Part shown: positions 32,797 to 41,998 of the stretch, in pieces
Layout of the letters: each line of letters starts with the position of its first letter
Numbering within the stretch: position 1 is the stretch's first letter
The notes under the pieces: generated by a model
What the model saw: only the letters and a program-made list of their open reading frames with translations
What the model was told of the DNA's origin: nothing
Databases searched by the model: none
Assembly: GCA_019636195.1 (NCBI GenBank)
Contig: JAHBYA010000005.1
Coordinates: forward strand, 188,174 to 252,173
From: Planctomycetota bacterium
GTDB taxonomy: Bacteria > Planctomycetota > UBA8742 > UBA2392
Length of the DNA stretch: 64,000 bases
Direction of reading: 5' to 3'
Translations under genes and position numbers: made by a program

Positions 32797-33135
32797 ATGA
32801 CTGACAATGCACCGGCTGAAGGTGGAGAAGGCGCGGATATCATGAGCCTGGGCGCTACGCCCGAGCTGCAGGCGCACGCCAAGACCATGTGGATGGTCAA
32901 CATTTTCAACTTTGGTCTGCTGTACCTGATGTTCGTTGAAAAGCCCGGCCAGTGGCAGAACCCCTGGTTCGTCGGCCAGGTTCGCGCGCTGATCCGCGCC
33001 AGCCTGTTCAACATGGTTTGCTGGCCCATCGGCGCGTTCTTCGCGTTCAAGGGCTTCAGCGCTGTGGGTGCGGGCAAGGACCCGGTCATCCCGTTCGCTT
33101 GCGCCGGCGGCGCCACCGCCGACAGCAAGAAGTAA
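32797..33135 (+). CDS. Small membrane protein of unknown function
   Basis: The product is 112 residues from the ATG at 32797, with AAGGGG upstream. The acidic N-terminus (MTDNAPAEGGEGADIM) is followed by two hydrophobic segments (TMWMVNIFNFGLLYLMFV and FNMVCWPIGAFFAFKGFS) and a short tail ending in SKK. No signal peptide or family is recognised. A strong terminator follows, so it is a separate transcript, and the good ribosome site supports a real and well-expressed gene. Confidence 0.75.
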   Translation: MTDNAPAEGGEGADIMSLGATPELQAHAKTMWMVNIFNFGLLYLMFVEKPGQWQNPWFVGQVRALIRASLFNMVCWPIGAFFAFKGFSAVGAGKDPVIPFACAGGATADSKK

Positions 33136-33157
33136 GCGCGGAAAGGTCTTACTTCGG

Positions 33158-33181
33158 CCGGGGACGGGCAACCGTCCCCGG
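33158..33181 (+). terminator. Intrinsic terminator
   Basis: A 10-bp perfect stem (CCGGGGACGG / CCGTCCCCGG) with a GCAA tetraloop lies 22 bases past the stop, followed by TTGGCGTTT. Confidence 0.85.
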
Positions 33182-33202
33182 TTGGCGTTTGAATGGCGGG
33201 TT

Positions 33203-33290
33203 CCAGGTTACGGGTTTCGGGGGCCGGGAACCTGGCGGTGTGCGCACACCATGCCGTTGATACCTGAAACCTTGAACCTGAACCCTGCCT
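33203..33290. repeat. Degenerate GGTTTCAGGTT-type intergenic repeat
   Basis: The sequence contains GGTTCCAGGTTACGGGTTTC near its start and the opposite orientation (TACCTGAAACCTTGAACCTG) near its end, forming a loose inverted repeat. Related words occur at 31284-31306 and 54308-54339. Confidence 0.4.
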
Positions 33291-33294
33291 TCTC

Positions 33295-33834
33295 GTGCCC
33301 CGACTCAACGTCGATCTTTCGGTCAACGACTACGACCGCGAACTTTTCGCGGAGCGCAAGATCGTGCTGGAGCTGCGCGAGGGCGAGGCCTTCGTCCACA
33401 TCGTCCTGAAGATCATCGCCATGGCGATGTTTCATCACCCCAAGCTGCAGATTGAGCCGACCATGGACGACGAAGACCGCTACAAGCCTGACCTGCTGGT
33501 GCGCGCCGAAGACTACCGCCCTGAACTCTGGATTGAGTGCGGGCAGGTGCGCGTGCAGAAGCTCGACAAGGTCACATTCCGGCACTACGACGCGCGGGTC
33601 GTCGTCATCAAGCGCTACGAGCGCGAAGCCCGTGAGCTGCTTGAGCGCTGCCGCGGCGAAGTGCGGCGCCTTGAGGCCATCGAATTCATCGGCTTTGACA
33701 GCGGGTTTGTGGACCGCGTGGCCGACACCCTGACCGGCAAGAATGACGTGGTGGCCATCCTCTCCGGCGCCAGCCTGCAACTGGTGGTCGGCGGCACCAC
33801 CTTCGAGACCCGCATCCACCGCTTCCGGGCCTGA
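33295..33834 (+). CDS. YaeQ-family protein
   Basis: The product is 179 residues from a GTG at 33295; no ribosome site is visible, but no later start preserves the fold. The pattern ADY-RPELWIECGQVRVQKLDK followed by DARVVVIKRYEREA matches the YaeQ family, whose structure is related to PD-(D/E)XK nucleases. Candidate catalytic residues are Asp in YKPDLLVRAED and Glu and Gln in WIECGQ. The cellular role of the family is not established. The gene stands alone between a terminator and an exported-protein gene. Confidence 0.8.
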   Translation: MPRLNVDLSVNDYDRELFAERKIVLELREGEAFVHIVLKIIAMAMFHHPKLQIEPTMDDEDRYKPDLLVRAEDYRPELWIECGQVRVQKLDKVTFRHYDARVVVIKRYEREARELLERCRGEVRRLEAIEFIGFDSGFVDRVADTLTGKNDVVAILSGASLQLVVGGTTFETRIHRFRA

Positions 33835-33878
33835 ACGTCAACCACGGCAAAGACTGGGCAATCGGCGCCCCCTGCCGC

Positions 33879-33884
33879 TACACT
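33879..33884 (+). promoter_or_regulatory. -10 box 6 nt before ATG (possible leaderless start)
   Basis: TACACT is followed by six bases and the ATG at 33891. No Shine-Dalgarno sequence is present. The spacing equals that upstream of the nuclease gene, the membrane-protein gene at 43248 and the lipoprotein gene at 63727. Confidence 0.45.
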
Positions 33885-33890
33885 GTTGCC

Positions 33891-35264
33891 ATGAAGCGAC
33901 TCGCGCCATTGCTGCTGCTTTGCCTGGCCACGCTGGCGTTGGCGGAAGACCCGCGGCCTGCATTCCCCAAAGTCCCAGCCGGTATGGATGACGGCCGGGT
34001 AACACTGGCAAAGGAATCCGCCGAAGGGCTGGTGCCCGCCGAGGCGCTGCCGGGCCGGCTGTTCGATGAGGCGGGACTTGCCGAGTTGGCGCACTTCTTT
34101 CACCTGCACCTGACGCCCGATGAAAAGGCGCTGGTCGCGCAGCGCCTTGAGCTGGGCGACGAGCTTGTGCGCGCGCGCGATGCCGCGTCGTTGCTGGGGG
34201 CGATGGAAAAGAAGGGCCTGCGCCCCAAGCAGGCCGCCGAGGCGCTGGGCCGCCTGTTCGCGCAGCGCAAATACACGCTGACTGAGGCGCTGGCATGGCT
34301 GAACGCCCGCGGTTTCAATTACCGCGTGCTGCAATCGGCCTTGAACGGCGAGCGCATTGACAGCTTTCTGCTGTCGCGCGAGTTGCGTGAGCTGGCCGTT
34401 GCGGGCAAACCCGCACACCAGGCTTTTGAGCGCGGCATCTGGGAATTCAACCTGAAAGACGGCCGCCAGGAAAACGGCGGCCACTACGACGGCGTGCAGC
34501 TGGTTGACGCGCTGCTGGCGCTGGGCTGGGGCGAGGCCGAGTTCGCGGCGGCGCGCGGCCTGAAACAAGCCGGTGAGCTGTCGCAAACGCAACGCGACCT
34601 GATTGCGTGGGGCGACCCCGCGTTGATCTGGCCGGCCCTTGAGCGCGGCATGCCGGAAAGCGACCTGTACAAGTTCGCGCTTGAGCGCAGCCGTAACCTC
34701 AGCCGCAGCGACGAAGTGCTGGCGATCGGCGGGCGGCGGGCGCTGACCGTACGTCGCTTCCTGCGCACCGGCGGCGCAGGCGTTGTCGGCGTGTATGCCG
34801 GGCCGTGGCCCGACAACCAGGGCAGCCCCAGGCCGCCGGCGGCCAACGTCCGTGAGCTTGCCGACGGCGACACAGCCGAGGTCGCCGCCCAGCTTGGCGC
34901 CCCGATCCGGGCGCACTTTGCACACAGCGGCGACACGATTGTGCTGGTGATCTATGCCGACGGCAGCGGCCGGGCATTGCTGCGCAAGGCCGGGCGCGCG
35001 CCCGTCAACCACGGGCCGGCCAGCCCCGCGGGCAACACCTCCAGCGCCGACCAGTTGTACGAAGGCCGCGTCAGCCTCAAGGGCCGGGGCGCGCTGCTGT
35101 ACGCGGTGCACGCGGGCGCGGGCACGGTAGCGCCCACCGAGTTTGAACTTGTGAACCTTGACCTGAAGGCCTCGGGCGCGCTGCTGGCCGCCGACATTGA
35201 CGACGGCACGCGCCTGACGCCGATTCTGCTGCGCCGTGCCTCGCGCCTCATGGAAGCACCGTGA
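33891..35264 (+). CDS. Exported protein of unknown function
   Basis: The product is 457 residues with a signal peptide (RLAPLLLLCLATLALAED). The first 260 residues of the mature protein are helical with recurring short units (LFDEAGLAELAHFFHLHLTP, LGAMEKKGLRPKQAAEALGR, LARGFNYR-like turns). The last 170 residues look like a beta domain of the pre-peptidase type (TAEVAAQLGAPIRAHFAHSG, DTIVLVIYADGSGRALLRKA). I recognise no family. It overlaps the following methyltransferase by 4 bases (GTGA), so the two are translated together. Confidence 0.7.
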   Translation: MKRLAPLLLLCLATLALAEDPRPAFPKVPAGMDDGRVTLAKESAEGLVPAEALPGRLFDEAGLAELAHFFHLHLTPDEKALVAQRLELGDELVRARDAASLLGAMEKKGLRPKQAAEALGRLFAQRKYTLTEALAWLNARGFNYRVLQSALNGERIDSFLLSRELRELAVAGKPAHQAFERGIWEFNLKDGRQENGGHYDGVQLVDALLALGWGEAEFAAARGLKQAGELSQTQRDLIAWGDPALIWPALERGMPESDLYKFALERSRNLSRSDEVLAIGGRRALTVRRFLRTGGAGVVGVYAGPWPDNQGSPRPPAANVRELADGDTAEVAAQLGAPIRAHFAHSGDTIVLVIYADGSGRALLRKAGRAPVNHGPASPAGNTSSADQLYEGRVSLKGRGALLYAVHAGAGTVAPTEFELVNLDLKASGALLAADIDDGTRLTPILLRRASRLMEAP

Positions 35265-36007
35265 GCTACGGCGAACTCTGCACGCGCTTCTACGACCTGG
35301 ACAAGCCGCACGCGCCGGAGCTTGCACTGGAGTGGTTCAGCGCCCGCCTGCCGCAGGGTCGCATCCTTGAGCCGATGTGCGGCAGCGGGCGCTTTCTGCT
35401 GCCGCTGTTGCAGCAGGGCCGAAGCGTGGACGGCCTTGACGCCAGCGAGGCCATGCTGCGCGCGTGCTCGGCCCGGCTCGCCGCGGCCGGCATTGCGCAC
35501 GCATCACCGTGGCGCGCCGAAGACTATGCTCGCTGTCGTTTGTGGCTGCAAGGTTTGGACTCGCTTGCGCTGCCCGTGACAGACTACGCCGCCGCGTTCA
35601 TCCCGTCGTCGTCGTTCTGTCTGCTTGCCGACCCGGCGCCGGCGTTGCGGCGGCTGGCGGCGCACCTGGCGCCCGGCGGACTGCTGCTGCTTGAGTTTGA
35701 ACCGCCGCACGAGGCGCCCGCGCCGCCCGCTGAAACCACGCGCACGGTGCACAAGGGGGCAGAGCAGATCCGGCTGGTCATGCGGCACGAGTATGACGCG
35801 CAGGCGCGCGTCGAGCACTACTTCAACCAGTATGAGCTCAAGCGCTCGGGCCGGGTCGTGCAGACCGAGACAGAAACCCTGCGCCTGCAGTGCTACTCGC
35901 CGCAAGAGTTGCGCGCGCTGCTTGAGGCCAACGGGTTTGCCGACGCGGGCATTGAGCACGCGGGCTTCGGCTGGTGCGCGTCAGCAACGCGCTACATGTT
36001 GGTGTAA
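35261..36007 (+). CDS. SAM-dependent methyltransferase (class I)
   Basis: The product is 248 residues from a GTG that overlaps the previous stop. Motif I is ILEPMCGSGRFLLPLL, the acidic residue of motif II is in SVDGLDASEAMLRAC, and the region LRRLAAHLAPGGLLLLEFEP matches the later core strands of the fold. The substrate is unknown; general similarity is to small-molecule methyltransferases. It converges on the ETF-QO gene and the coding ends overlap by 16 bases. Confidence 0.88.
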   Translation: MSYGELCTRFYDLDKPHAPELALEWFSARLPQGRILEPMCGSGRFLLPLLQQGRSVDGLDASEAMLRACSARLAAAGIAHASPWRAEDYARCRLWLQGLDSLALPVTDYAAAFIPSSSFCLLADPAPALRRLAAHLAPGGLLLLEFEPPHEAPAPPAETTRTVHKGAEQIRLVMRHEYDAQARVEHYFNQYELKRSGRVVQTETETLRLQCYSPQELRALLEANGFADAGIEHAGFGWCASATRYMLV

Positions 36008-37725
36008 ATCGGGCCGCCGCCGCCTTCGGGCACGACCCAGTTGATGACCTGATAAGGGTCTTTGATGTCGCAGGTCTTGCAGTGCACGCAGTTGCTGGCG
36101 TTGATCTTGAGCACCAGCCCCTGCGCGTTGGCCTGGCCCTGCCCGTCACGGTCCAGTTGCGGGCTCATGCCCTTGCCCTCGTCCTTGGGCACCATTTCAT
36201 AGACTTTGGCTGGGCAGAAGTGCTGGCACGGGTTGCCGTATTCCTGCGTGCACTTGGTGACACACACGTCGGGCTGGATCACTTGCAGGTGACACGGCTG
36301 GTTTTCTTCGTGCGTGCTGCCGGAGTAATAAACGTCCTTGAGCTTGTCGAAGGTCAGTTTGTCGTCGTACTGGCTGGCGGGTTGCGCGGGCGTGGTGCCG
36401 GGCTTGGGCACGCGGTTGTATTCTTTGTAGTCGGCGTGTACCGAAAGGCGCGAACTCAGGCCGCGGCCGCCGGTGATCAAGCCGACAGCGGTGTTCAAAA
36501 ACCCGTACGTCTCGCCGCGCTGGTATGCCTGGCGGAAGTTGCGCACGCCCCACATTTCGGCTTTGGCCCAGCTGCTTTCCCAGCGGTTCTGGTACTTGTG
36601 CAGGGCATTGGCGGAGAAATCTCCCGACTTCAGGCACTCAAAGATCGTTTCTGCCGCGAGTATCCCCGACTTGATGGCAAGGTGAATGCCCTTGAGCCGC
36701 ATGCTGTTCATGAAGCCTGCGGTGTCGCCCACCAGCAGCACGCCGTCGGCGCTGAGTTTAGGCACCGAAAAGTAGCCGCCGTCAGGAATGGTCTTGGCGC
36801 CGTAGTGCAGAATCTCGCCGCCGTCCAGCATCGCCTTGACCCACGGGTGCTGTTTGTACTTCTGGAACAACTGGTGCGGGTCCAGCGTCGGGTCCTTGTA
36901 GTCCAGCCCCACCACAAACCCGATGCTCGCCATGCCGTCGGCCATGCCGTACACCCAGCCGCCGCCGAACACTCCCTTGGGCATCGGGTGCTTCATGGTG
37001 TGGTACACGTCGCCGGGTTTAAGCAGCTTCTGGCCGGCTTCACTGAGCTTCCAGACTTCCTTTACGCCGATCTGGTAGATCTGCGGGTTGCGACCCTTGT
37101 CCAGCCCGAGCTTCGGTATCAGGTGCTTGGCAAGGCTGCCGCGCGTGCCTTCACCGAGCACGGTGACCTTGGCAACGAGGTCACCGCCGGGCATGAACTC
37201 GCCGTCTTTGGGTTCGCCCCACTTGTCCACGCCCATGTCGCGCACGCGCACGCCCTTGACGCGGTTGTCTTCGTACAGCACGTCAGCGCCCGGAAAGCCC
37301 GGAAAAATGTTCACGCCTGCGGCTTCGGCCTTGGTCGCCAGCCACTTGACGATCTTGTTCAGGCTGACGACAAACTTGCCGGTGTTGTGCAGGCTGGGCG
37401 GGACGATTTTGAGTTTGCGCGCCTTGGTGGCGCTGAGCTTCATCATCGCGTCGCGGGCGACGGGAGCTTCAATCGGGCAGCCCTGCTCGCGCCAGTCGGG
37501 GAAAAGCTCTGCCATGCCGCGCGGGTCCATCACCGCGCCGGAGAGCTGGTGGTGGCCGATTTCGGGGGCCTTCTCGATGATGCTGACCTGCGGCTCAAGC
37601 TTGGTCTCGGCGCTTTCGTTGTGCTTGGCCACCAGCTGCATCAGCTTGATCGCGCACGACAGGTTGGCAGCGCCGGCGCCGACCAGCAGCACGTCTTGCT
37701 CCATGACTTCGCGTTCGACTTCCAT
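35992..37725 (-). CDS. Electron transfer flavoprotein-ubiquinone oxidoreductase
   Basis: The enzyme passes electrons from reduced ETF (fatty-acid or amino-acid oxidation) to quinone at the membrane. The product is 577 residues, normal for the family. The FAD-binding fold begins with DVLLVGAGAANLSCAIKL, the middle contains GVLLVGDTAGFMNSMRLKG, and the C-terminal 4Fe-4S cluster ligands lie in INASNCVHCKTCDIKDP with a further upstream Cys group (CVTKCTQEYGNPCQHFCP). There is no ribosome site; TAAGTT lies 6 nt before ATG. The ETF subunits are not in the window. Confidence 0.95.
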   Translation of the reverse strand: MEVEREVMEQDVLLVGAGAANLSCAIKLMQLVAKHNESAETKLEPQVSIIEKAPEIGHHQLSGAVMDPRGMAELFPDWREQGCPIEAPVARDAMMKLSATKARKLKIVPPSLHNTGKFVVSLNKIVKWLATKAEAAGVNIFPGFPGADVLYEDNRVKGVRVRDMGVDKWGEPKDGEFMPGGDLVAKVTVLGEGTRGSLAKHLIPKLGLDKGRNPQIYQIGVKEVWKLSEAGQKLLKPGDVYHTMKHPMPKGVFGGGWVYGMADGMASIGFVVGLDYKDPTLDPHQLFQKYKQHPWVKAMLDGGEILHYGAKTIPDGGYFSVPKLSADGVLLVGDTAGFMNSMRLKGIHLAIKSGILAAETIFECLKSGDFSANALHKYQNRWESSWAKAEMWGVRNFRQAYQRGETYGFLNTAVGLITGGRGLSSRLSVHADYKEYNRVPKPGTTPAQPASQYDDKLTFDKLKDVYYSGSTHEENQPCHLQVIQPDVCVTKCTQEYGNPCQHFCPAKVYEMVPKDEGKGMSPQLDRDGQGQANAQGLVLKINASNCVHCKTCDIKDPYQVINWVVPEGGGGPIYTNM

Positions 37726-37731
37726 GGCGGC

Positions 37732-37737
37732 AACTTA
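37732..37737 (-). promoter_or_regulatory. TANNNT box 6 nt before the ETF-QO start
   Basis: On the minus strand TAAGTT is followed by GCCGCC and ATG. It matches the spacing of the other putative leaderless promoters, but the box is weaker. Confidence 0.3.
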
Positions 37738-37813
37738 GCAGGGCCAAACACAGGTTCCAGAGCATGCCAACGCCGGGCAGCCCGGCCCGCAAGTGCCGGG
37801 TCTGTCCGGGGAT

Positions 37814-38011
37814 CTATTCGCCAAACCACAAAAACCAAAGGCCAAAGATCACACACAGCAGGCCCATAAGCACTTGCAGACCTACCTGTATGACCATCAG
37901 CGCCCGTGCGGGCCGCCGCGTTGAGCCGCGCCAGTTGCGCACACTGCGGTAGGCGCCCATGAACGCCACCACAGCCATGCCGAAGATCGCTCCAACCAGC
38001 AGCCCGTGCAT
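37814..38011 (-). CDS. Small membrane protein with two transmembrane segments
   Basis: The product is 65 residues from the ATG at 38011 (an in-frame GTG at 38032 would add seven). Two hydrophobic helices (GLLVGAIFGMAVVAFMGAYR and LQVLMGLLCVIFGLWFLWFG) flank a short basic loop (RNWRGSTRRPAR). There is no ribosome site; CACAAT lies 7 nt before ATG. It lies between the terminator of the 38087 gene and the ETF-QO gene, on the same strand as both, so it may be the first gene of the ETF-QO transcript. Confidence 0.55.
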   Translation of the reverse strand: MHGLLVGAIFGMAVVAFMGAYRSVRNWRGSTRRPARALMVIQVGLQVLMGLLCVIFGLWFLWFGE

Positions 38012-38044
38012 GGGCGCGATTGTGGCACACACGCGCCAAACAAA

Positions 38045-38070
38045 CAGGGCGCGCGATACCGCGCGCCCTG
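38045..38070 (-). terminator. Intrinsic terminator of the 38087-40807 gene
   Basis: An 11-bp perfect stem (CAGGGCGCGCG / CGCGCGCCCTG) with a 4-nt loop is followed on the minus strand by TTTGTTTGG. Confidence 0.85.
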
Positions 38071-38086
38071 TGATTGGTGCCTCTGC

Positions 38087-40807
38087 TTACTGCCGGGCCC
38101 GGCGCATGCGTGTGGCAAGCACGAGTCCGGAAAGCGCCAGCATCAGCAGCAGCCAGTTGCCGTTGCTGCCGTCGGTGCTGCAGCCGCCGTCACCGCCGCC
38201 GCCGCCGCCCTTCTTCTTCTTGCCGCCGGACGATGTCAGCGCAACGCCCGCGGTCATGTTCGGAAGCGCCGGGAAGCCGGTGTAAACCGCGCTGGTGCCG
38301 CCCGTGATGCCGTTGAAACGGATCTGTGCACGGCCATTGAACTCGCAGGCATCGGAGCGCACACGTGCAAAAATCAGGAAGTTGCGCGTCACGTTCACGT
38401 ATGCGAACTCGTTCCGGTGCAGCGGGATCTCGTGGAAGGTAGCAAGGGCTCCGTTGCTTGCCCGAATCGGGTAGTCGCTCGCGTCAAGCTGGCCAATCGG
38501 GCCGGCACCTTCAATGTACGCAAACACTTCCAGCGTTGCCCGGCCGGCGCCGCCCCAGGCGTTGAGCAGTTCAAACTCGATGTGCGCGGGGAAGCCGCCG
38601 CCGTTGCGCGGTTCCTGCTGGACGCGGGCAATCAACTGCCAGCCGTTCATGCTGATCGTGCCGGACGGCGACACCAATTGCACGGTCACGTCAACACCGG
38701 TTGAGCCGGAGTTGTACACACTCAAGTACCCCTCTACGTCGTTTCCGGCGCTGACCGACATGACAGAACCGCTGACACCCGCCGTACCAAGCGAGTAGGC
38801 GTGGGTGCCCAGCGAAGCCGCGGCCTGCAAGTCCACGACTACCATGTAGCGGCTGCCCGCGGCGGTGATGGACTCGGACAACGCCGTGAAGGTGATGTTT
38901 GTGGCGGAAAGCGTCGTGGCGGTTGCCACCAGCGTGTCGCCGGCGTCAAGCCGGCCGGGCGACGTGCCGTGGTCAAGGTACAGCCGCGCCGCCGTCAAGA
39001 TCGAACCGACGCCGTCAAAGTTGAGGCCGGTGACGGTCTGCGTGCCGGCCGAAGCCTGCATCACAAAGTGCAGCAGCGGCACGTTGGTTGCGCCCTGGAA
39101 AACCGGCAGGTTTTTCTTGTGGCAGGTGGCTTCATTCAGCTTCAGGCCGATCACCGCGGTTGTGGGCATTACCATCAAGTCAACCGAGTTGGCGCTATCG
39201 CACTCCTCCCAGAACGCGTTGGAGGGCGTAAACGAAGTGTTGCCGCTGTCGATGATGATGCCGATTGTGCCGACCGACGAAGACGTATAGCTGGTGCCGA
39301 TCATGATCGTGATCAGGTAATCCTGGCCTGTGCTGGTGATCGCCTCAGACAGTGCGCTGAACACCAGCGTGGGCGACATCGGGTTGTTGATCGCGCCAAT
39401 CTGCACGTCGGCGCCGTCCAGCACGCCCGGCGTGCCGTTGTCGCGGTAAAGGCGCACCGCGGTCACGTCGCCTAGGACCACGTCCACAAGGTTGATCAGG
39501 TCAGCTTCAAACGAGTTCAGGGTAACCGGCTGGCCGTTGCCGTGCTTGAGGCGGACTTCAAAGCTTGCCAGTTCGCGCTCGGCGCCGCCTGCGAACACGG
39601 GGATCTTCTGGGTGACGGCGCGTGAGACTTCAAACTCGACCTTCGGGCCTTCCAGGAACACGTGGTCAAAGTTCTCGGGTTCCGTGTTGCCCGTGAAGTA
39701 GCCGCCCCAGATGGAGGCGCCGGTGGTGCCGACGTCGCCATAGTCGGCGAGATTCATGAAGAAGTAGCTCTCAAAGTCTTCGTCAATTGAAGTCACGTCA
39801 ACGGCCAACAGGTAGTGGCGCGTTGGCGTGGTGCCATCAAGTACTTCTGTCAGGCCTGTGAACGAAGTGGGCGAGCTTGCCAATGCCATGCTGCCGAGCT
39901 GCACGTCGCCGCCATCCAGCACTCCCAGTGTGCCGGTGTCGCGGTACAGGCGCAGTGTCAGGGTGTGGCCGGAGGGAGACTGGTGGTTGACGTCGATGCG
40001 ATTGACGGTGCCGCCGGTGCCGTTGGCGTCCAAACGGAACGAACCGACCACCACGCCGGTCTCGCCCTCGAACGCAACCTTGGGGGCGTAGTTGAAGCCG
40101 TGGCGCGGCGAAAGCACGATGCCGCTGGACTGCATGTAGCCGCTGGGCACGAGCGACACCAACGTGCCGTTGGCGGGCAGGGCGCTGGTCAGGTTCAGTG
40201 TGTTCACGAGGCCCGCGAATGTCTGGGTGCCGTCCGCGTTGACGATGCCCGAGACAAAGTTTTCCGGGTCGTTGATGATGGCCGTGGCCGGGCCCATGTG
40301 CATGCGGATTTCGCCGCTGGGGAACAGGTGGCACTGAAAGCTCATCCAGCTCAACTGTTCATTGGCGTCATAGAACGTCACACGCGTCCACTGAAAGACC
40401 ACGCGGCCGGACTCGTAGAACACTTTGAACTGCTGCGGGCGCAGGGCGTTAAGGGAGCCCGTCACGTCAGACGCAATCACGGCAATGGCTTCCAGCAGGT
40501 CATTCTCGGTGACGGTCGGGTTGATGTCGGTGATGTCGTAGTCTTCAACTGCAAAGTCGCTGAAGTGGATGCGGCCATTTGTGTTCATCCAGCAGCCGCG
40601 GTAGGTGCGGTCAAAAAACGGAAACGCAAACGGCAGCGGCACAAACAGGCAGCCGTCGTCGTAGTCGCTGTCAGTCGCGATCAGCGACGCGCCGGCGCCC
40701 GTGCGCTCGGTGTACGAACCTGTTGATTGAGTGCGCGTGTAAGTCTGCGCGGAAGCGGCGGCCGCAAATACGCAAAGCGGCAGCACCAGAAGTGCCAGAG
40801 CTTTCAT
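38087..40807 (-). CDS. Large exported beta-sandwich protein with C-terminal surface tag
   Basis: The product is 906 residues with a signal peptide (LALLVLPLCVFAAAASAQ). The first 200 residues resemble a nidogen-like extracellular domain (FFDRTYRGCWMNTNGRIHFS, FYESGRVVFQWTRVTFYDAN). The rest holds about four repeats of a beta domain with a shared unit of the type LYRDTGTLGVLDGGDVQLGS, LYRDNGTPGVLDGADVQIGA and LYLDHGTSPGRLDAGDTLVA. The end is GGKKKKGGGGGGDGGC, a hydrophobic helix and MRRARQ, the same tag as three other large proteins here. It is a likely surface protein. No ligand is predicted. Confidence 0.78.
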   Translation of the reverse strand: MKALALLVLPLCVFAAAASAQTYTRTQSTGSYTERTGAGASLIATDSDYDDGCLFVPLPFAFPFFDRTYRGCWMNTNGRIHFSDFAVEDYDITDINPTVTENDLLEAIAVIASDVTGSLNALRPQQFKVFYESGRVVFQWTRVTFYDANEQLSWMSFQCHLFPSGEIRMHMGPATAIINDPENFVSGIVNADGTQTFAGLVNTLNLTSALPANGTLVSLVPSGYMQSSGIVLSPRHGFNYAPKVAFEGETGVVVGSFRLDANGTGGTVNRIDVNHQSPSGHTLTLRLYRDTGTLGVLDGGDVQLGSMALASSPTSFTGLTEVLDGTTPTRHYLLAVDVTSIDEDFESYFFMNLADYGDVGTTGASIWGGYFTGNTEPENFDHVFLEGPKVEFEVSRAVTQKIPVFAGGAERELASFEVRLKHGNGQPVTLNSFEADLINLVDVVLGDVTAVRLYRDNGTPGVLDGADVQIGAINNPMSPTLVFSALSEAITSTGQDYLITIMIGTSYTSSSVGTIGIIIDSGNTSFTPSNAFWEECDSANSVDLMVMPTTAVIGLKLNEATCHKKNLPVFQGATNVPLLHFVMQASAGTQTVTGLNFDGVGSILTAARLYLDHGTSPGRLDAGDTLVATATTLSATNITFTALSESITAAGSRYMVVVDLQAAASLGTHAYSLGTAGVSGSVMSVSAGNDVEGYLSVYNSGSTGVDVTVQLVSPSGTISMNGWQLIARVQQEPRNGGGFPAHIEFELLNAWGGAGRATLEVFAYIEGAGPIGQLDASDYPIRASNGALATFHEIPLHRNEFAYVNVTRNFLIFARVRSDACEFNGRAQIRFNGITGGTSAVYTGFPALPNMTAGVALTSSGGKKKKGGGGGGDGGCSTDGSNGNWLLLMLALSGLVLATRMRRARQ

Positions 40808-40883
40808 AGAGATTATCCTCGGAAATCAATCTGTAGAGTAAGCAATCCATCGCATTGTGCCCATTTCGGGCGCGGAGTGCAAT

Positions 40884-41990
40884 TCAGGCGTTTGAGAGCA
40901 AACTCACGATCGCGGCTGCGTGCTGCCGCAACGACTCCACGGTCTCGGTCAGGCGGTCCTGCAGTCTTCCGCCGTGCGGACTGATCGTGAACACAGCCGT
41001 CACGCCTTCAATCTGTACCGGCCGGGTAGTGCCGGCCAGCACCACGAGCTTCTTGCCGGCTTGCCTGCATTGCGCGGCCAGCGCGGCGATCAGCTTGCCC
41101 TCGGCGGTCTGTTCGTCGTAGCTGCCCTCGCCGCTCAGCACCAGATCATAGTTCTTGACCATCTGCGTAAACCCGATCAATTCAAGCACTTGCTGCGCGC
41201 CCGCGATCAGGCTGCCACCCAGCAGCAGCGTGCCGAAGCCCAGCCCGCCCGCGGCGCCGCTGCCCGGCTCAAGGCCGTTGAACTTTGCGCCCGCGTTGGC
41301 TGCGCACTGCGCGTAGATGGACAGGCCTTCTTCCAGTTTGTGCATCGCGCGGGTGGTGCCGCCCTTCTGCGCCACGTACTTGCGGCTCGCACCCTGCGGG
41401 CCCAGCAGCGGGGAAAGCACGTCGCACAGCGCCGTCAGCTTCACGGACTTCAGGCGCGGGTCCAGGCCGCTGAAGTCGGCCTTGCGCAGGTCTTTCAACC
41501 GGCCGCCGGTAGGCAGCACGACTTCGCCGCTGTCGTCATAGAACCTCGCGCCAAGTTCATGGCACATTCCGCCGCCGCCATCGCTGGTGGCGCTGCCGCC
41601 CAGCCCCAGCAGGATCTCGGTCACGCCGAAGTCCAGCGCGGCCTTGATCATCAGGCCCACGCCGCGGGTGTCGGTTTCAAGGGGGTTGCGCTCGGACTCC
41701 TCCAGCCGCCACAGGCCGCAGGCCTGCGCGCTTTCAACCAGCGCGCGCTTGCCGTCCGGGGAAAGCGCGATGATGGTCGGCACGTCGCGGCCCAGCGCGT
41801 CGGTGGCGGGCACCGGCTTGCGGGCTGGAAAGGCGGCCTTCAATACCTCGAGTGTGCCCTCGCCGCCGTCAGCCAGCGGCAGCGCGTCGGCCTGCGCACC
41901 GGCTTCACGCGCGCCCGCAGCCATGGCCTGCGCGGCCTGCGCGGCTGTGCAGGCCTGCTTGAACTTGTCGGGCGCGCAGAGGATTCGCAT
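40884..41990 (-). CDS. Glycerate kinase (GarK/GlxK family)
   Basis: The enzyme phosphorylates D-glycerate with ATP. The product is 368 residues, full length. Family motifs are the N-terminal APDKFKQACTAAQAAQAM, ADGGEGTLEVL, the Gly-rich LLGLGGSATSDGGGGMCHEL, SGAAGGLGFGTLLLGG, and DLVLSGEGSYDEQTAEGK. Whether it makes 2- or 3-phosphoglycerate cannot be told from sequence alone. It stands alone; the tagged-protein gene downstream starts 76 bases away. Confidence 0.95.
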   Translation of the reverse strand: MRILCAPDKFKQACTAAQAAQAMAAGAREAGAQADALPLADGGEGTLEVLKAAFPARKPVPATDALGRDVPTIIALSPDGKRALVESAQACGLWRLEESERNPLETDTRGVGLMIKAALDFGVTEILLGLGGSATSDGGGGMCHELGARFYDDSGEVVLPTGGRLKDLRKADFSGLDPRLKSVKLTALCDVLSPLLGPQGASRKYVAQKGGTTRAMHKLEEGLSIYAQCAANAGAKFNGLEPGSGAAGGLGFGTLLLGGSLIAGAQQVLELIGFTQMVKNYDLVLSGEGSYDEQTAEGKLIAALAAQCRQAGKKLVVLAGTTRPVQIEGVTAVFTISPHGGRLQDRLTETVESLRQHAAAIVSLLSNA

Positions 41991-41998
41991 GGGAACAC

